This document shows, piece after piece, positions 1 to 9,540 of a DNA stretch of 23,418 nucleotides; the first letter of the stretch is position 1, and the number at the start of each line of letters is the position of its first letter. The stretch comes from Spirogloea muscicola. Lineage: Eukaryota; Streptophyta; Zygnematophyceae; Spirogloeales; Spirogloeaceae. The notes under the pieces are model-generated. The model searched no databases and was not told the origin of the DNA. It saw only the letters and a program-made list of their open reading frames with translations. Made by a program: the position numbers and the translations under genes. Location: NCBI GenBank assembly GCA_009602725.1, contig WELB01000023.1:408510-431927 (forward strand), given 5' to 3'.

Positions 1-1
1 C

Positions 2-1730
2 GCCGCCGCCGCGCTGCGCGCCGCCGCGCTGCTGGCGCTGGTCGCCGCCGCCGCCGCGCAGGGGCTCAACTGCGCCGAGGCGGACTGCGGTTAGAGCCCA
101 TCTCGCCCATCTCGCGCCTCCCTGGTCCGTCGCCTCAGCTTGGCGCGCAAGGCCCCAGCTTGCCGTGCCGAGGCGGCCCGCCGCTCTGCTGCGCCCGCTG
201 CGTCGCGAGAGTGCGGCGCAGGCCCGCGTCCCGAGTCGCCCATTCGCCGTCGTGGGTGCCGGCCGTGTCATGACGAGCTCGCCGGCGGTGGACGTCTCGC
301 AGTGCCCATTACGGGCAACTTCACGGAGGTGCAGCTCTTCCAGCTGGCGCTCAACCTGGAGTACCTGGAGGCCGAATTCTACCTCTTCTCCGCCTTCGGC
401 TACGGCCTCGACAAGCTCGCCCCGCAACTGGCGGCTGGCGGGCCATCCCCGATCGGTGGCAAGAAGGCTGCGCTCTCGCCAGAGGTCCGCGAGATTGCCA
501 TCATGCTCGGGTACCAGGAGATAGGCCACATCAGGTGATATTCCAAGACACGACCAGGTCGTCACAGCACTGGCCATATATCAAGCAGGGCGCCTGTCGT
601 TGACATGGATTGGTGAAGCATTGAGTGTTGGACTGAAGTATGCTGCGAGCGTGAGCAGGATCATCCGCCAGTTCCTCGGCAAGAACGCCTTCTACCGTCC
701 GCTCATCGACATCGGAAGCGTGTGGAAGACGCTGGGCCAGAAGGCGCTGCTGCCCGGCAACCACACCTTCGACCCCTACTCGGGTGATATCCCGTGGCTG
801 CTCGCGGCGTTCAACATCCCATATGTCGGCCTCACAGGCTACGTCGGCAGCAACGACTACATGACCACCAGGGATGGGAAGCACGTAAGAGCTGCAAAGC
901 CATCGAAAGATCGGCTGTCGACCACCCATGCCTTTGGGGCCTACCTCGCCATCGGCTCTCGTTGTCGCGCTAACGAGGTGTGCGTGTGTGGGTTTGGTGG
1001 TGGTCAGCTGCTGGCTGGCGTGCTGGGCGTGGAGGGCGGCCAGGACGCGATGCTGCGCACGTTGCTATGGACCCGGCGGGAGGAGCACGTCGCCCCATTT
1101 GGCTTGGCGGTCAAGAACATTACCGGCCTCTTTGTGCATTTGGGCAACATCCTCAACGGCCCCACAGCGCCTGGCAACGTTATGGAGGTACATCTCCACC
1201 CACCACCCTGTGCAACTAAATGAGAGTCAGATTTACACGTAAAAGCAGTTTCTCTCTTGGTGCTTTTGGCTCATTGTCATGACTAACCTTACACAGACAT
1301 TGACCTACACCAAAGCACTATTAGGCTGTGCACGCGACAGCGTCAACAACATTGTTGTGTGCGCTTGATTGGCTGAGGCCTTCTGCCACCTCCATCTGTT
1401 GCTCCTGGTCAGGTGGTAGTGGTAGCCATCAACAGTTGGCTCCAACCTCAAGTGGTCAAGAAATTGGCTATCAGTTGTGATTGGCCCTTCAGCTGATGCC
1501 AAGATGTGTACACGTGCTGGGTGCAGAACATTGTTGTCCAGCCTAGACTTGGCGCAGAGGGGAAAACTGGCACCAACATCCTTGCTGGCAATGGGTCCTC
1601 GGTGTCCTTCCAGCGGACGCCCAGGGAGGTGTTGTCGACAGTGTACGGAGGGTCTCCATATCTGCCTGGTGGATTCTTCCCCAGCGGTGCTGGTGGCGAC
1701 ATCGCCGTCTCCTACAAGAACCCACTTTGA
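2..1730 (+). CDS. Desiccation-related protein PCC13-62-like (ferritin-like domain), 5' partial
   Basis: Exons 2-89 (start lies off the window), 303-534, 659-884, 1008-1187 and 1527-1730 (stop TGA). The first exon reads as the hydrophobic core and end of a signal peptide (Leu/Ala-rich, then AQGLNCAEADC), so the product probably enters the secretory pathway. The body matches the plant PCC13-62 family throughout: LNLEYLEAEFYLFSAFGYGL, GGPSPIGGKKA, a QEIGH helix motif (ExxH, ferritin-like), FDPYSGDIPWLLAAFNIPYV, GVEGGQDAMLRTLL, NILAGN and VYGGSPYLPGGFFPSGAGG near the C-terminus. The assembled length of about 310 residues is close to the roughly 313 of the founding Craterostigma protein. Members are induced by drying; their biochemical role is not settled, and metal binding by the ferritin-like fold is inference. 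Donors are GTTAGA, GTGATA, GTAAGA and GTACAT. The first (GTTAGA) is a weak donor, but the frame joins correctly. Intron 3 (885-1007) is 123 nt and stop-free. The 3' end converges on HGD. Confidence 0.9.
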
Positions 1731-2281
1731 GCTGTATCACACTTTTATAAGCTCAATGACAGCTGCTGCTAGGACTCCTCCCTGTGGCCGCGTGAGAGCA
1801 GGAAAGTAGCAGGCCTTGAAGCATCTTCTGCTGGAATGATGAGGGCGGGCCACAGCATAAGCTTTATTCCATTGATTATTTGCCTTTGATTCCCCGTTGC
1901 CTTCCTAAGCAGATAGCAATCCACTTTTGTGGTTCTTTAGTTGATAATAACTCATTTTGGGCGACCGTGATACTGAAATACATGCTGTACAAGCTTGTAA
2001 AGACACTGCCAGCTAGCTATGAACTTCCCTTTCAAGTTTGACAAATTAGATAATTCGGCAAGGAGCAGTCAGTCAGCACGACGATACACACGTACTAGTC
2101 AATTTCAAAGAATGTACACTGCATAGACCTAGTGATGCGACTATACAAGTATATACACTGGCAATAATGTAGACACTTGGTGTTTTGTACATATAGTACT
2201 TGCTCAATGTGCGAAGGGAGGGCCAATGAAGTGGAGACTCTATTTGAGTACCAAGCTTCTTCATAGCAGCTATTGTGTACA
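1731..2281. other. Convergent 3' spacer between genes 1 and 2
   Basis: No coding signal was found here. The stretch must hold the 3' UTRs of the desiccation-related gene (+) and of homogentisate dioxygenase (-), whose stop codons face each other about 550 bp apart. It is more AT-rich than the flanking exons. A TGTAA pentamer near 1995 could be a poly(A) signal of the green-algal type, but this cannot be decided from sequence alone. Confidence 0.5.
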
Positions 2282-5200
2282 TCAATCTGGCTGAAAGTGG
2301 GAGCGCAGGCCAAGCCAGCACTTGTAGTAGTCTTTGTCCAGCTCGGGAGACTGCAAGGCCGCCTCTGTGACCCTGGGCATGAAGGATGTCTCAAACATGA
2401 AGGCCAGCGTATCGTCGGACAACTTCACTGGCTTGCTCTCTTCCGCCAATGCCACTGCTGTCTGGTGAATGACCAATCGGTAGAGGGATGAGCAGCAAGC
2501 CAGGCGTCAGGAATACCACGATGAAGCTCGAACACAATGAAGGAACAGATTTCCTCGACTTCAATATGAAAACTTTCTGCGCAAGCAAGTACTATTGTAC
2601 TATTGTACTAAGTGCAAAAGAAGATGTTAGCAACCTCAAAAGTCTGCGTGTCAGGCCCATGAGGGGTCATGCAGCTGTGCAGGCTGGCTCCCCCTGGCAG
2701 GAACCCCTCTGCTTTTGCCTGTAGACACACTTGGAAGGCTGGTCAGGCGCCAGCTTGCCCGAGATAAAATGGAGTGCAGGCGGCCTCTGCTTTAATGCCA
2801 TCAGATGTGACACTCCAGGACCTCTCTTAGACGAGCGGGCCAGCACTGAGGCGAGCAATTCCAGAACTCCGACTTATGACTGGTCTATAAGTGTCACTAT
2901 GAATGCAAGCATCAGGCAATAACCTCGTATACGCCACGTATGAGGCCCATGAATTCGGACATCGCGTTGCGGTGGTAGTAAGGTGGCCGGAAGGTGTGCT
3001 CAGCGACCGTCCACCTGCACTCACAGGCAGGCAGTGAAGGTCACAAGCTCCCCAGTACGAACCTCCTTCAGTGGGAAGCGAAGAGAATGGGCCTGAGGCT
3101 AACCTTGGGGGAAAGACGACAAAGTCAACCACCGCCACACCCGGCCGGCTGGAGGGGCAGGTCAACACTGTCACATCACATGCTGAGATTCAGGTGATGC
3201 GCCCAAGCGAGCAGAATGCGTCTTTGTTCACATCATGCTGTGAAGCCTTTCCATCTGATGTCTAGGCAGCCATGAGGTCCTGCCTTTATGTTCGACATTA
3301 CTTCAGTTCCATATGCAACTTTCTATGCAGCACGACCATGAACCCCACAAGCACCCGCATCCTTAGGTGGTGTCTTTTGACGTGGTGATGGAGAGCACCA
3401 GTGAAGATAGATGGGTCGGGGTGGTCAAATGCCACGGCATTCATGGGGCAGAACCTGGATAGATTGTACTGCAGAGGAGTGCAAGTTGAGTGGAGGTGTC
3501 TTAGCCACGGCCCAGCCCACCATGTGACCTTCTGTATCTACTTCTCAACATGACACAGTCTAAAGCCAAGAAAGGACTTCAAGAAGTCTGCTGCATCTTG
3601 ACATCAGATCAGAAAAGATGCATGCTTGACATGGGCACCAGCTGTTAGAAGCTCAGCAACGGTCTGACGGTGGTGCTTCTCCACCTTGTATGGAGTGTAG
3701 TTGCCATGCCAGGCAACCACATTGAACGGCGAAAAGTCTTGCCGTGCCTCAAAGAGCGCTCCGTCAAACTTGTGGATGATCCGGAAGCTTGGGCGGGGGG
3801 TGTCCTCGTACCAGGCCACGGGCACCAGGAAGTCCCGCGGGTTGGCAAGACCATTGGCACCTGGGCCCAGCCAGCACGCCTGCTGTGCCCATGTCAAGGA
3901 TCCGGGTACAAACCAAGCAAGCTTTCTTTGCAATATTTAGTACAATTTCTAGACCTCAAAACCTTGTTCATAATTAAAATTGCTCTACATCCCAAATAGT
4001 AGACTCCAGAAGGAAGTATTGATTGTTGCTTGCCAATGTTGTGAGATGCAGTCTTCGTGTGATGCAGAGAGCGGCTCACCAATCGGCCCTAGGTCCGGCA
4101 GCTGGAAGTGGCCTCCAAACACTTCGCAGATGTACCCACGCGACGGCCCATCGGGAAGGTTGACAGCGAAGCGCAACTCCATGGGAAGAACAATGATCTC
4201 GCCGGGGAGCACTTGCAGGCGACCAAACTCAGTGGTTACATTGAGCCCTGGGACAAAGTGTACGTGCCTGTCATGGAAATGGTCAATACTTCACAAGTAT
4301 GATGGGCGAGGCACTTGGATCAACATACTGCACTATGACGTGACCCCTCAGCCCTGCTGCCAAAATGCTCATTGCACAGTGACAAATGAACAGCCTTCGA
4401 CAGATCAAGGTCTCCAGCATCAGGGAAAGGTAAGGGAGTCGCCTCAGAGTGAGGGCAGAGGGCCACAACATCGACTGTGGCAAGGTCAATAGGTGAACAG
4501 TGAGAGAAAGATGGTGTGTCCAGCACAGCCTTCACAAGGGCTTGACTATGATGGCGGAAGGTGTGATGCAAGCAAGTCCTCAAGGAAGGCAAGGAGATGA
4601 GAGAATTCACTCACGTCCTAGCTGAGGTACGACCAGGAAGGTGCCGTCAGCATTGGCAAGCGCGCAGTCCTCCATTGATGTATTGGCCACGTAACTGCAC
4701 GCTCAGGCAAGTCGCTGCTGCCGATTCAGCCCTGTAGGCGAGCACTACAGGAGACTCACGCCCAGCCTGGCCCACAGACAACGTTGCCGATGGCGAGCGT
4801 AGAGGCAACCAACCAACAGATAAGGTGTCACGACAGACTCCTGGTGCGAATGCACCATACCAAGCTCTGACGGAACGAGCACTTGCCCACGTGTCATGCA
4901 AGTGCACGGACGAAGCCGGCAGGATAGAGGGAGTGGGAGGCGGGGCAAGGCGATGGCAAGGACGAGGGAAGGCGGGAAAGGCAAGGAAAGGCAAGGGAAA
5001 GCAAGATAAGGCAAGGAAAGGCAGGGTAAGCGTGATGGGTGGAGGGCGGCAGGGGTCTGACATATGCACCGCGAAGCCGGTGCGGAGCGAGGGGCTGCCG
5101 GCGCAGCACATGGTCGTGAGCCCTCGCACGAAGTCGCGGGGGTCCTCGGAAGGCGGCGGCACCGGCGGCGGCAGCCAGCGCAGCTGGTTCGGGGTGGGGG

Positions 5201-5843
5201 CGGCGGCGGCGGCGCCAGCCAGGCCCGGCGCGGCCTCTGTGCCGCACGGCTGGAACGGCTCGTGGGTCACCGAGGGCTTGATGCGGTACAGCCAGCTGCA
5301 CGGCAGCAATAGAAGATGGAAATCATGCGGCTGCTGATGTTTAAAGAGCGGCTGTGAAAGCCAGCCAAGTGCATGCAGAGGGTGCTCAATGGCAGGAATG
5401 GAGGCCACCCGTGAAAATCTCAATTTTCCCAGTCGATTCAGCGCCGTCACAGCCACGGCCAGGCCCTGCACGACCGCTGCGGCGGCGGCAACGAGGGCGG
5501 CGGCGGCGGCGTCGGCATCGGTAACTTTCTGTGAATATGATTGTGAGTTAAGATCCACCCGATTCTGAATGATGAGGTGCGAGGTTCGAGCGCGGGACCT
5601 GCGGAGGGAGTCGCGGCGGGGGACGGTGAAGGCGGTGCCGCTGATCTGCTCGGCGTAGAGGCCGCGCGGCTGCGGCGCGGGGCTGTTCTGCCCCACCGGC
5701 AGCGCGCCGGCCATCGCNTCGGGGGACTCGCCGCGGCTCTCGCGGCGCCCCGTGCGGCGCGAGTTGCGGGGCGCGCGCCGCGTGGTCGGCCTCTCGTGTC
5801 CAGCTTGAGCGACGAGTGACGGTGGCACTGCGCCGGCTGACAT
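2282..5843 (-). CDS. HGD: Homogentisate 1,2-dioxygenase
   Basis: Ten exons, listed in transcript order: 5843-5599, 5295-5062, 4694-4615, 4247-4080, 3860-3685, 3468-3399, 3167-3104, 3014-2924, 2718-2635 and 2461-2282. The total is 1392 nt, or 463 residues plus stop; the family usually has 440-460. The enzyme opens the homogentisate ring to maleylacetoacetate in tyrosine catabolism using Fe(II) and O2. Diagnostic stretches are [79 protein letters not shown] and DKDYYKCW. Iron ligands are His360 and Glu366 ([10 protein letters not shown]) and His396 (MTPHGPD). The active-site His317 is in FDHPDPS. Spacings 317-360-366-396 equal the human 292-335-341-371. The start is the ATG at 5843; upstream in-frame codons contain no ATG. 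The usual N-terminal YQSGFGNHF-type motif before AMAGALP is not visible; an Arg-rich stretch stands in its place. Codon 5720-5718 contains an N and is Asp or Glu. All introns are GT-AG. Confidence 0.95.
4945..5030. repeat. Purine-rich degenerate tandem repeat in HGD intron 2
   Basis: The + strand shows repeated GGCAAGGAAA-like units of about 10-15 nt: GGCAAGG, GGAAAGGCAAGG, GGGAAAGCAAG, GGCAAGGAAAGGCAGGG. On the transcribed strand this is a long C/T tract inside intron 2 (4695-5061), ending about 250 nt upstream of the acceptor. It is simple-sequence expansion. Confidence 0.8.
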
Positions 5844-6074
5844 GGCGCTGGCCTGGCGAGCGTCAGGCGCGAGCGTCAGGGCTCGGTGACGGCTCGGCCG
5901 CAACCCGACCTGGGGAGTTCGGGAATTCGGACCGGTGAAGTCTTCCCATGAAGAACAGCTATTCCAATTTTCGGCAATGGCTGTGAGAGAGAGAGAATCA
6001 CACAGCTAGACACAAGACGACGCGACGGGAAACTCAGCAAGAAGGAAGAAAGAGGAGAAGGGCTCGCCTATTGA
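5844..6074. promoter_or_regulatory. HGD 5' flank and probable 5' UTR
   Basis: This sequence lies between the HGD start codon and the first upstream dispersed repeat. Read on the minus strand, it contains a CT-rich block followed by CACAGCCATTGCC (about 5975-5995). A similar block, TTTCTCTCTCACAGCCACTGCC, precedes the O-fucosyltransferase gene near 10450-10472. No TATA box can be assigned with confidence. The label rests on position only. Confidence 0.35.
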
Positions 6075-6305
6075 GGATAAATTTCGTGTATTTGAAACAA
6101 ACGAAGGCCAAAGGCCAAGTACTGTACAAAGGCAAGCACATCTGAAGACCTACATAATCTACAGCAAAGTGACCCGCTCAGTAACCACGGGTCAAAACAT
6201 AAAGGTTTCAAATCGATGCCTGAATACTAGATGTCAGATACGAAGCCCTTCTGCCACCAACTAGAGCTCGGCCAGCTTTCTGGTGCAAGGCATTCGCCTG
6301 AGCAC
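6075..6305 (-). repeat. Dispersed repeat R1, copy a
   Basis: The reverse complement of this segment matches 15910-16135 at roughly 85 percent by eye over about 210 nt. Shared blocks include GACCCGTGGTTACTGAGCGG, GATGTGCTTGCCTTTGTAC and TTGTTTCAAATACACGAA. It also matches, more weakly, 15665-15850. It carries the stem TGACCCG/CGGGTCA (6170-6194). No coding potential is apparent. Read in the HGD direction, its end lies about 230 nt upstream of the HGD ATG. Confidence 0.85.
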
Positions 6306-6364
6306 GCTGCAAACAGGCCGAAACACGTCGTCGCAAGAAAGACAGATAAGAAGAAAGTGCTCGC

Positions 6365-6400
6365 CCATTGAGAATAGGGGCTGGAACAACCAGCCCGAAA
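6365..6400 (-). repeat. Short hairpin repeat (GGGCTGG..CCAGCCC family)
   Basis: Reads TTGAGAATAGGGGCTGG, then AACAA, then CCAGCCCGAAAAAGAATG. The GGGCTGG/CCAGCCC arms can pair. The same unit recurs at 6553-6590 and 6693-6728 in this orientation, and at 15371-15400 and 15438-15463 in the opposite one. Confidence 0.65.
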
Positions 6401-6552
6401 AAGAATGAACAGAGTACGAGAGCAGCTGGCAAGCCCAACTCAGCCGGAAACACATCTGCACGACGTGTGTAGCCTAGATTGGCAATGTTTTGGAGGAGGG
6501 TGTGGAAACGAGGACCCAGACAACCAAAGACGTCGATTGCCGCTGGCATAGG

Positions 6553-6590
6553 GGCTGGAGGATAGGGGCTGGAAAAGCCAGCCCAAATAA
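6553..6590 (-). repeat. Short hairpin repeat, second copy
   Basis: ATAGGGGCTGGA is present twice in tandem (about 6548-6572), then AAAGCCAGCCCAAATAAGAATG. The pairing arms and the flanking GAATGAAC agree with the copy at 6365-6400. Non-coding. Confidence 0.6.
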
Positions 6591-6692
6591 GAATGAACAA
6601 AGTACGAGAAGGGGGGCCAGAGGAAGCGCTAAGAAAACAAAGCACACAAAGAAAGCAGCTGCAAATCACTCAGTAACCCCTGCTAAGCAGCC

Positions 6693-6728
6693 GCCCATTG
6701 AGGCTGGGAGAGGCCAGCCTAGAAAAGA
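6693..6728 (-). repeat. Short hairpin repeat, third copy
   Basis: CCCATTGAGGCTGGGAGAGG followed by CCAGCCTAGAAAAGAG. The flanking CCCATTGAG is shared with the copy at 6365-6400, whose 5' flank reads CCCATTGAGAATAG. The arms are less perfect. Just downstream, CCCTGCTAAGCAGCCGC occurs twice (about 6677 and 6748). Confidence 0.55.
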
Positions 6729-6837
6729 GAATCGGCAGATCAGCAAACCCTGCTAAGCAGCCGCAGAAAGGAGAAACTGGGTCGGAGAAAGTGGGGCGCA
6801 GCTCTGCTGCTGCCTGCCGCCGCAGCCGCCGCCGCTG

Positions 6838-7062
6838 CTCGCTGTGGGCCTGCCGCGGGGGGTTTGTGGCTGCTTCCGTGCCGGGACAGCTGCTGGCTGG
6901 TTCCCACGAGGTGGAGTCGCCGCCTGACGGCGGCGCTACAGGGCCGGTCTTCCGCTGCGCAGATGCGCGAGTGCAGTGCTTCGCCGTGTAGAGGGTTGGC
7001 TAAACCCCTACAGCCGAACCCAAGAAGGACTATCCACCCTATCAGTGCCTGTAAAGGCAGGT
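6838..7062 (+). repeat. Direct repeat D1, left copy
   Basis: Aligns in direct orientation with 8208-8432. Shared landmarks are GCTCGCTGTGGGCCTGC, GGGACAGCT-GCTGGCTGGT, GGCGGCGC-ACAGGGCC, TCTTCCG-TGCGCAGATGCGC, CGTGTAGAGGGTTGGCT and GGCAGGTTGTT. The right end of the copy abuts the left arm of the large inverted repeat. Reading frames across it differ between copies, so I do not call a gene. Confidence 0.8.
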
Positions 7063-7065
7063 TGT

Positions 7066-8154
7066 TGGGTATTAGAGGCGTCTTTGCCTCTATCTGGCCT
7101 GTAATTCTTCGTACGGGTGATGATGCAAGGATCTTACTGATGCTCCGGCTGACTTCTTCTTACATTTCAAGCTTCTTGCCAGACCTTCGTCCGTGGTGCT
7201 GCTAAGCGGGATGAACAGGTGCTACGTCATCTTTGTGCCCTTAAGGCAGCCACGAACATCGGCATCCCTTCCCAGATTAGTCCTTTGCTCGTGGACCCCC
7301 TGCTGCTGCCTCTTGGCCCTCCCTGCAGCTTGTTGCCTGCCTTGCTGTTTGGGATATGGAGTAGCGCGCTGTCTTGCTTGCTTGCTAGCTGGAACACCAG
7401 ATTGCGGTGTCAGATTGTTGTGTTTTGCATTACAGCATGGAGATTTGTTATGCAGACTGAACCTGACTTGATCCCCAAGTGACCCCCCAGACGGCATGGA
7501 GTCACACATCTCCAGTGCGCGTCCAAGTCCCCCTCGGCCCCGAGCTCGGCTAGCTCCTTAGCCACTTCCTCCACTGCAGCCAGCTGCTCGGCCGGCCGAT
7601 GGGGACTAGGACGCGCACTGGAGGTATGTGAAGCCATGCTGACTTAAGGAACACTGAGGGATCAAGTCAGGTTCCGATAGTCAGCGTGTCACATCTCCGT
7701 ATCAGTGCAAGACAATGCAACTTGGTGCACCAGCTAGCACTAGCGAGCAAGCAAGAAGCAAGACAGCGTGCTAACCATACTTTCAAAACAGCAAGGCAGG
7801 CAGAAAACTGCAGGGAGGACCAAGACCGATGCACAAGATCGATGTTGGTCTCACGACTAATCTTTACCAACCAAAGACTGCAGGTTTCATTCTCCACCTA
7901 AGAAGTAGGCAACTCAGCAGCAGGTAGTCCACGCGCAAAGATTGAATTTGGCATGGACATGCTGCTGGTTGCGGCTGTCTTAAAGGCGCAAAGATGACAT
8001 AGCACCTGCCGACCCCGCTTAGCAGCACCACGAACCAATGTCTGGCAGATTACATGGAAGTCAGAAGGAGAAAGTCAGGCCAGAGCACAGAGAGATCTTT
8101 TTTGCATCATAAGCCGCAGCAGCCCAGATAGATGCAAGAACGCCTCTGATACCA
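7066..8154. mobile_element. Long inverted repeat (foldback-like element)
   Basis: The left arm, about 7066 to 7565, is repeated in reverse complement by the right arm, about 8154 to 7568. Matched landmarks, left and right: TATTAGAGGCGTCTTTGC / TATCAGAGGCGTTCTTGC; GTGGTGCTGCTAAGCGGG in both; CCTCCCTGCAG..TGCCTGCCTTGCTGTTT in both; CGCTGTCTTGCTT in both; AACCTGACTTGATCCC in both; TCCAGTGCGCGTCC in both. Pairing continues almost to the centre near 7566, where CCCCTCGGCCCCGAGC faces CCCCATCGGCCGGCCG. The arms differ in length (about 500 and 590 nt) and carry many substitutions, so the element is old. I see no transposase or reverse transcriptase coding. Calling it mobile is inference from the structure and from the flanking direct repeats. 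Confidence 0.65.
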
Positions 8155-8207
8155 AAGGTGGGAAAAAAGCCCCGCCCACACACACAGTAAGCTCGCTGTG
8201 GGGTGTA

Positions 8208-8432
8208 AGCTCGCTGTGGGCCTGCTGCAGGGAGTCCATGGCTGCTTTCTTTCAGGGACAGCTTGCTGGCTGGTGCCCACAATGGAGTAGCCACCTGATG
8301 GCGGCGCCACAGGGCCAGTCTTCCGGTGCGCAGATGCGCAAGTGCTTTGCCGTGTAGAGGGTTGGCTGAAGCCCCCTACAGCCGTTACCAAGAAGGACAA
8401 CTCACCCCGAAGTCTGTCTGTAGGGGCAGGTT
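8208..8432 (+). repeat. Direct repeat D1, right copy
   Basis: Second copy of the roughly 225 nt repeat at 6838-7062, in the same orientation. It ends at the same GGCAGGTTGTT boundary and then diverges (ACATTTGG here, GGGTATTAG on the left). Just before it, TAAGCTCGCTGTGGG is duplicated (about 8187-8221). Together the two copies bracket the inverted repeat. Confidence 0.8.
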
Positions 8433-9540
8433 GTTACATTTGGCCTTGTGTATGCCAAAGCGTGACTTGACAGGAAAAAGCACACCTGTCAAGCGACAGT
8501 GCCTTGAAGGCCAGCTTTATGAGAAGTCGAGCCATAGCCACGATTGGCCACTTGCAAGTATCCGGGCAGACATCAGCACCATGATTACATTAGTCTCTTC
8601 ATCTGAGCACATGCCCCCATCCTTGCAGGTGCTGGTTGCTTCATGTGTCACACGACCAGGCTGGTCATTGACATGACCGCCCCAATGGCTTGCTTGGTGG
8701 TGCTCTGGCTACTCAGCATAGCTTGTCGGGCTGTATGTTCTCATTCGTGGGTACTAGAGACCCCCTTAGCCAGCTTATTGCCTTGTTACCAGGGCTCTTG
8801 ATAAGGCTCGACTTGGCCGCCCTTTCATTACTTCATGCGCACCTCGCGACTTTCTCTTTTATGAGGGCACAGGACAGACAGTAATGCAGAAATTCAGTGG
8901 TCTTGGCGTGGACCCTTACAGTTTCAGTCGACCAACTCATGTGCTTGTCTATACTTGTTGGGGCTAGTAGCCTTCACATTTTGCATCTTATCTTGTGGCA
9001 ACGGGAAGACTGCATGTGCAAGTATAACTGGTTTTGACCATCGAGAAACAGAAGGGGATTATTTGTTGCCGGCCTTCTTGTCGGGCACTTGTTTATGACT
9101 GCTGCTGGTGTGCTGCCATGAAGCCATGTCTTGACCCAGTCGTAGACTTCTGCCCCTCGCTTCACTTTGGGGTTAGGAGTGTGCCTCGTGTCCATGGCAA
9201 CCTGTTGCTGTTACCTCTATTCCAATTTTGCAGCTGTTGCTTTGATGTACCATCACGTAGTAGTCACTGGTTCTGCTCAGTGGCTTCTGTGTTGAGGTTT
9301 CCTCTTGACCTTGTCAGTACTTATGCAGGCTCGCCCTTGCAGCCGTCGTTTCCAATCTGTAGAGCCTCCTCCTGTTTCTGTTTCTATTTGTGTTTCTTCC
9401 TGTGAGCCAGCGTCTTGCAGCCACTGGCACCTCTATTCCTCTGCACCATCCTAAAAATCACTTGCTTTGCCACGTGATTTGCACTTCCTTGTTCGAGTCC
9501 ACCCATTGAAATTTGTTCATAAGTGGGTCAATGAGTGGCC
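8433..9540. other. Intergenic stretch without recognised gene
   Basis: No exon chain, RNA gene or homology was recognised. Near 8733-8760 the motif GTATGTTCTCATTCGTGGG followed by TACT resembles 15491-15515 and the loop region of repeat R1, so decayed repeat material is likely. Open frames here are short and lack recognisable protein character. Confidence 0.5.

Noticed and set aside
4825-5337. 170-codon + strand open frame rich in Gly/Lys/Arg
   Set aside because: It covers HGD intron 2 (purine repeat) and exon 2 in antisense and has low-complexity composition.
5718-5718. Possible frameshift at the ambiguous base in HGD exon 1
   Set aside because: The codon GAN gives Asp or Glu and the frame is intact on both sides, so the N alone breaks nothing.
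6838-7205. Possible small protein shared by the direct-repeat copies
   Set aside because: The two copies are open in different frames and differ by indels that are not multiples of three.
9489-9500. TTGTTCGAGTCC, similar to a tRNA B box
   Set aside because: No A box, acceptor stem or cloverleaf can be drawn around it.
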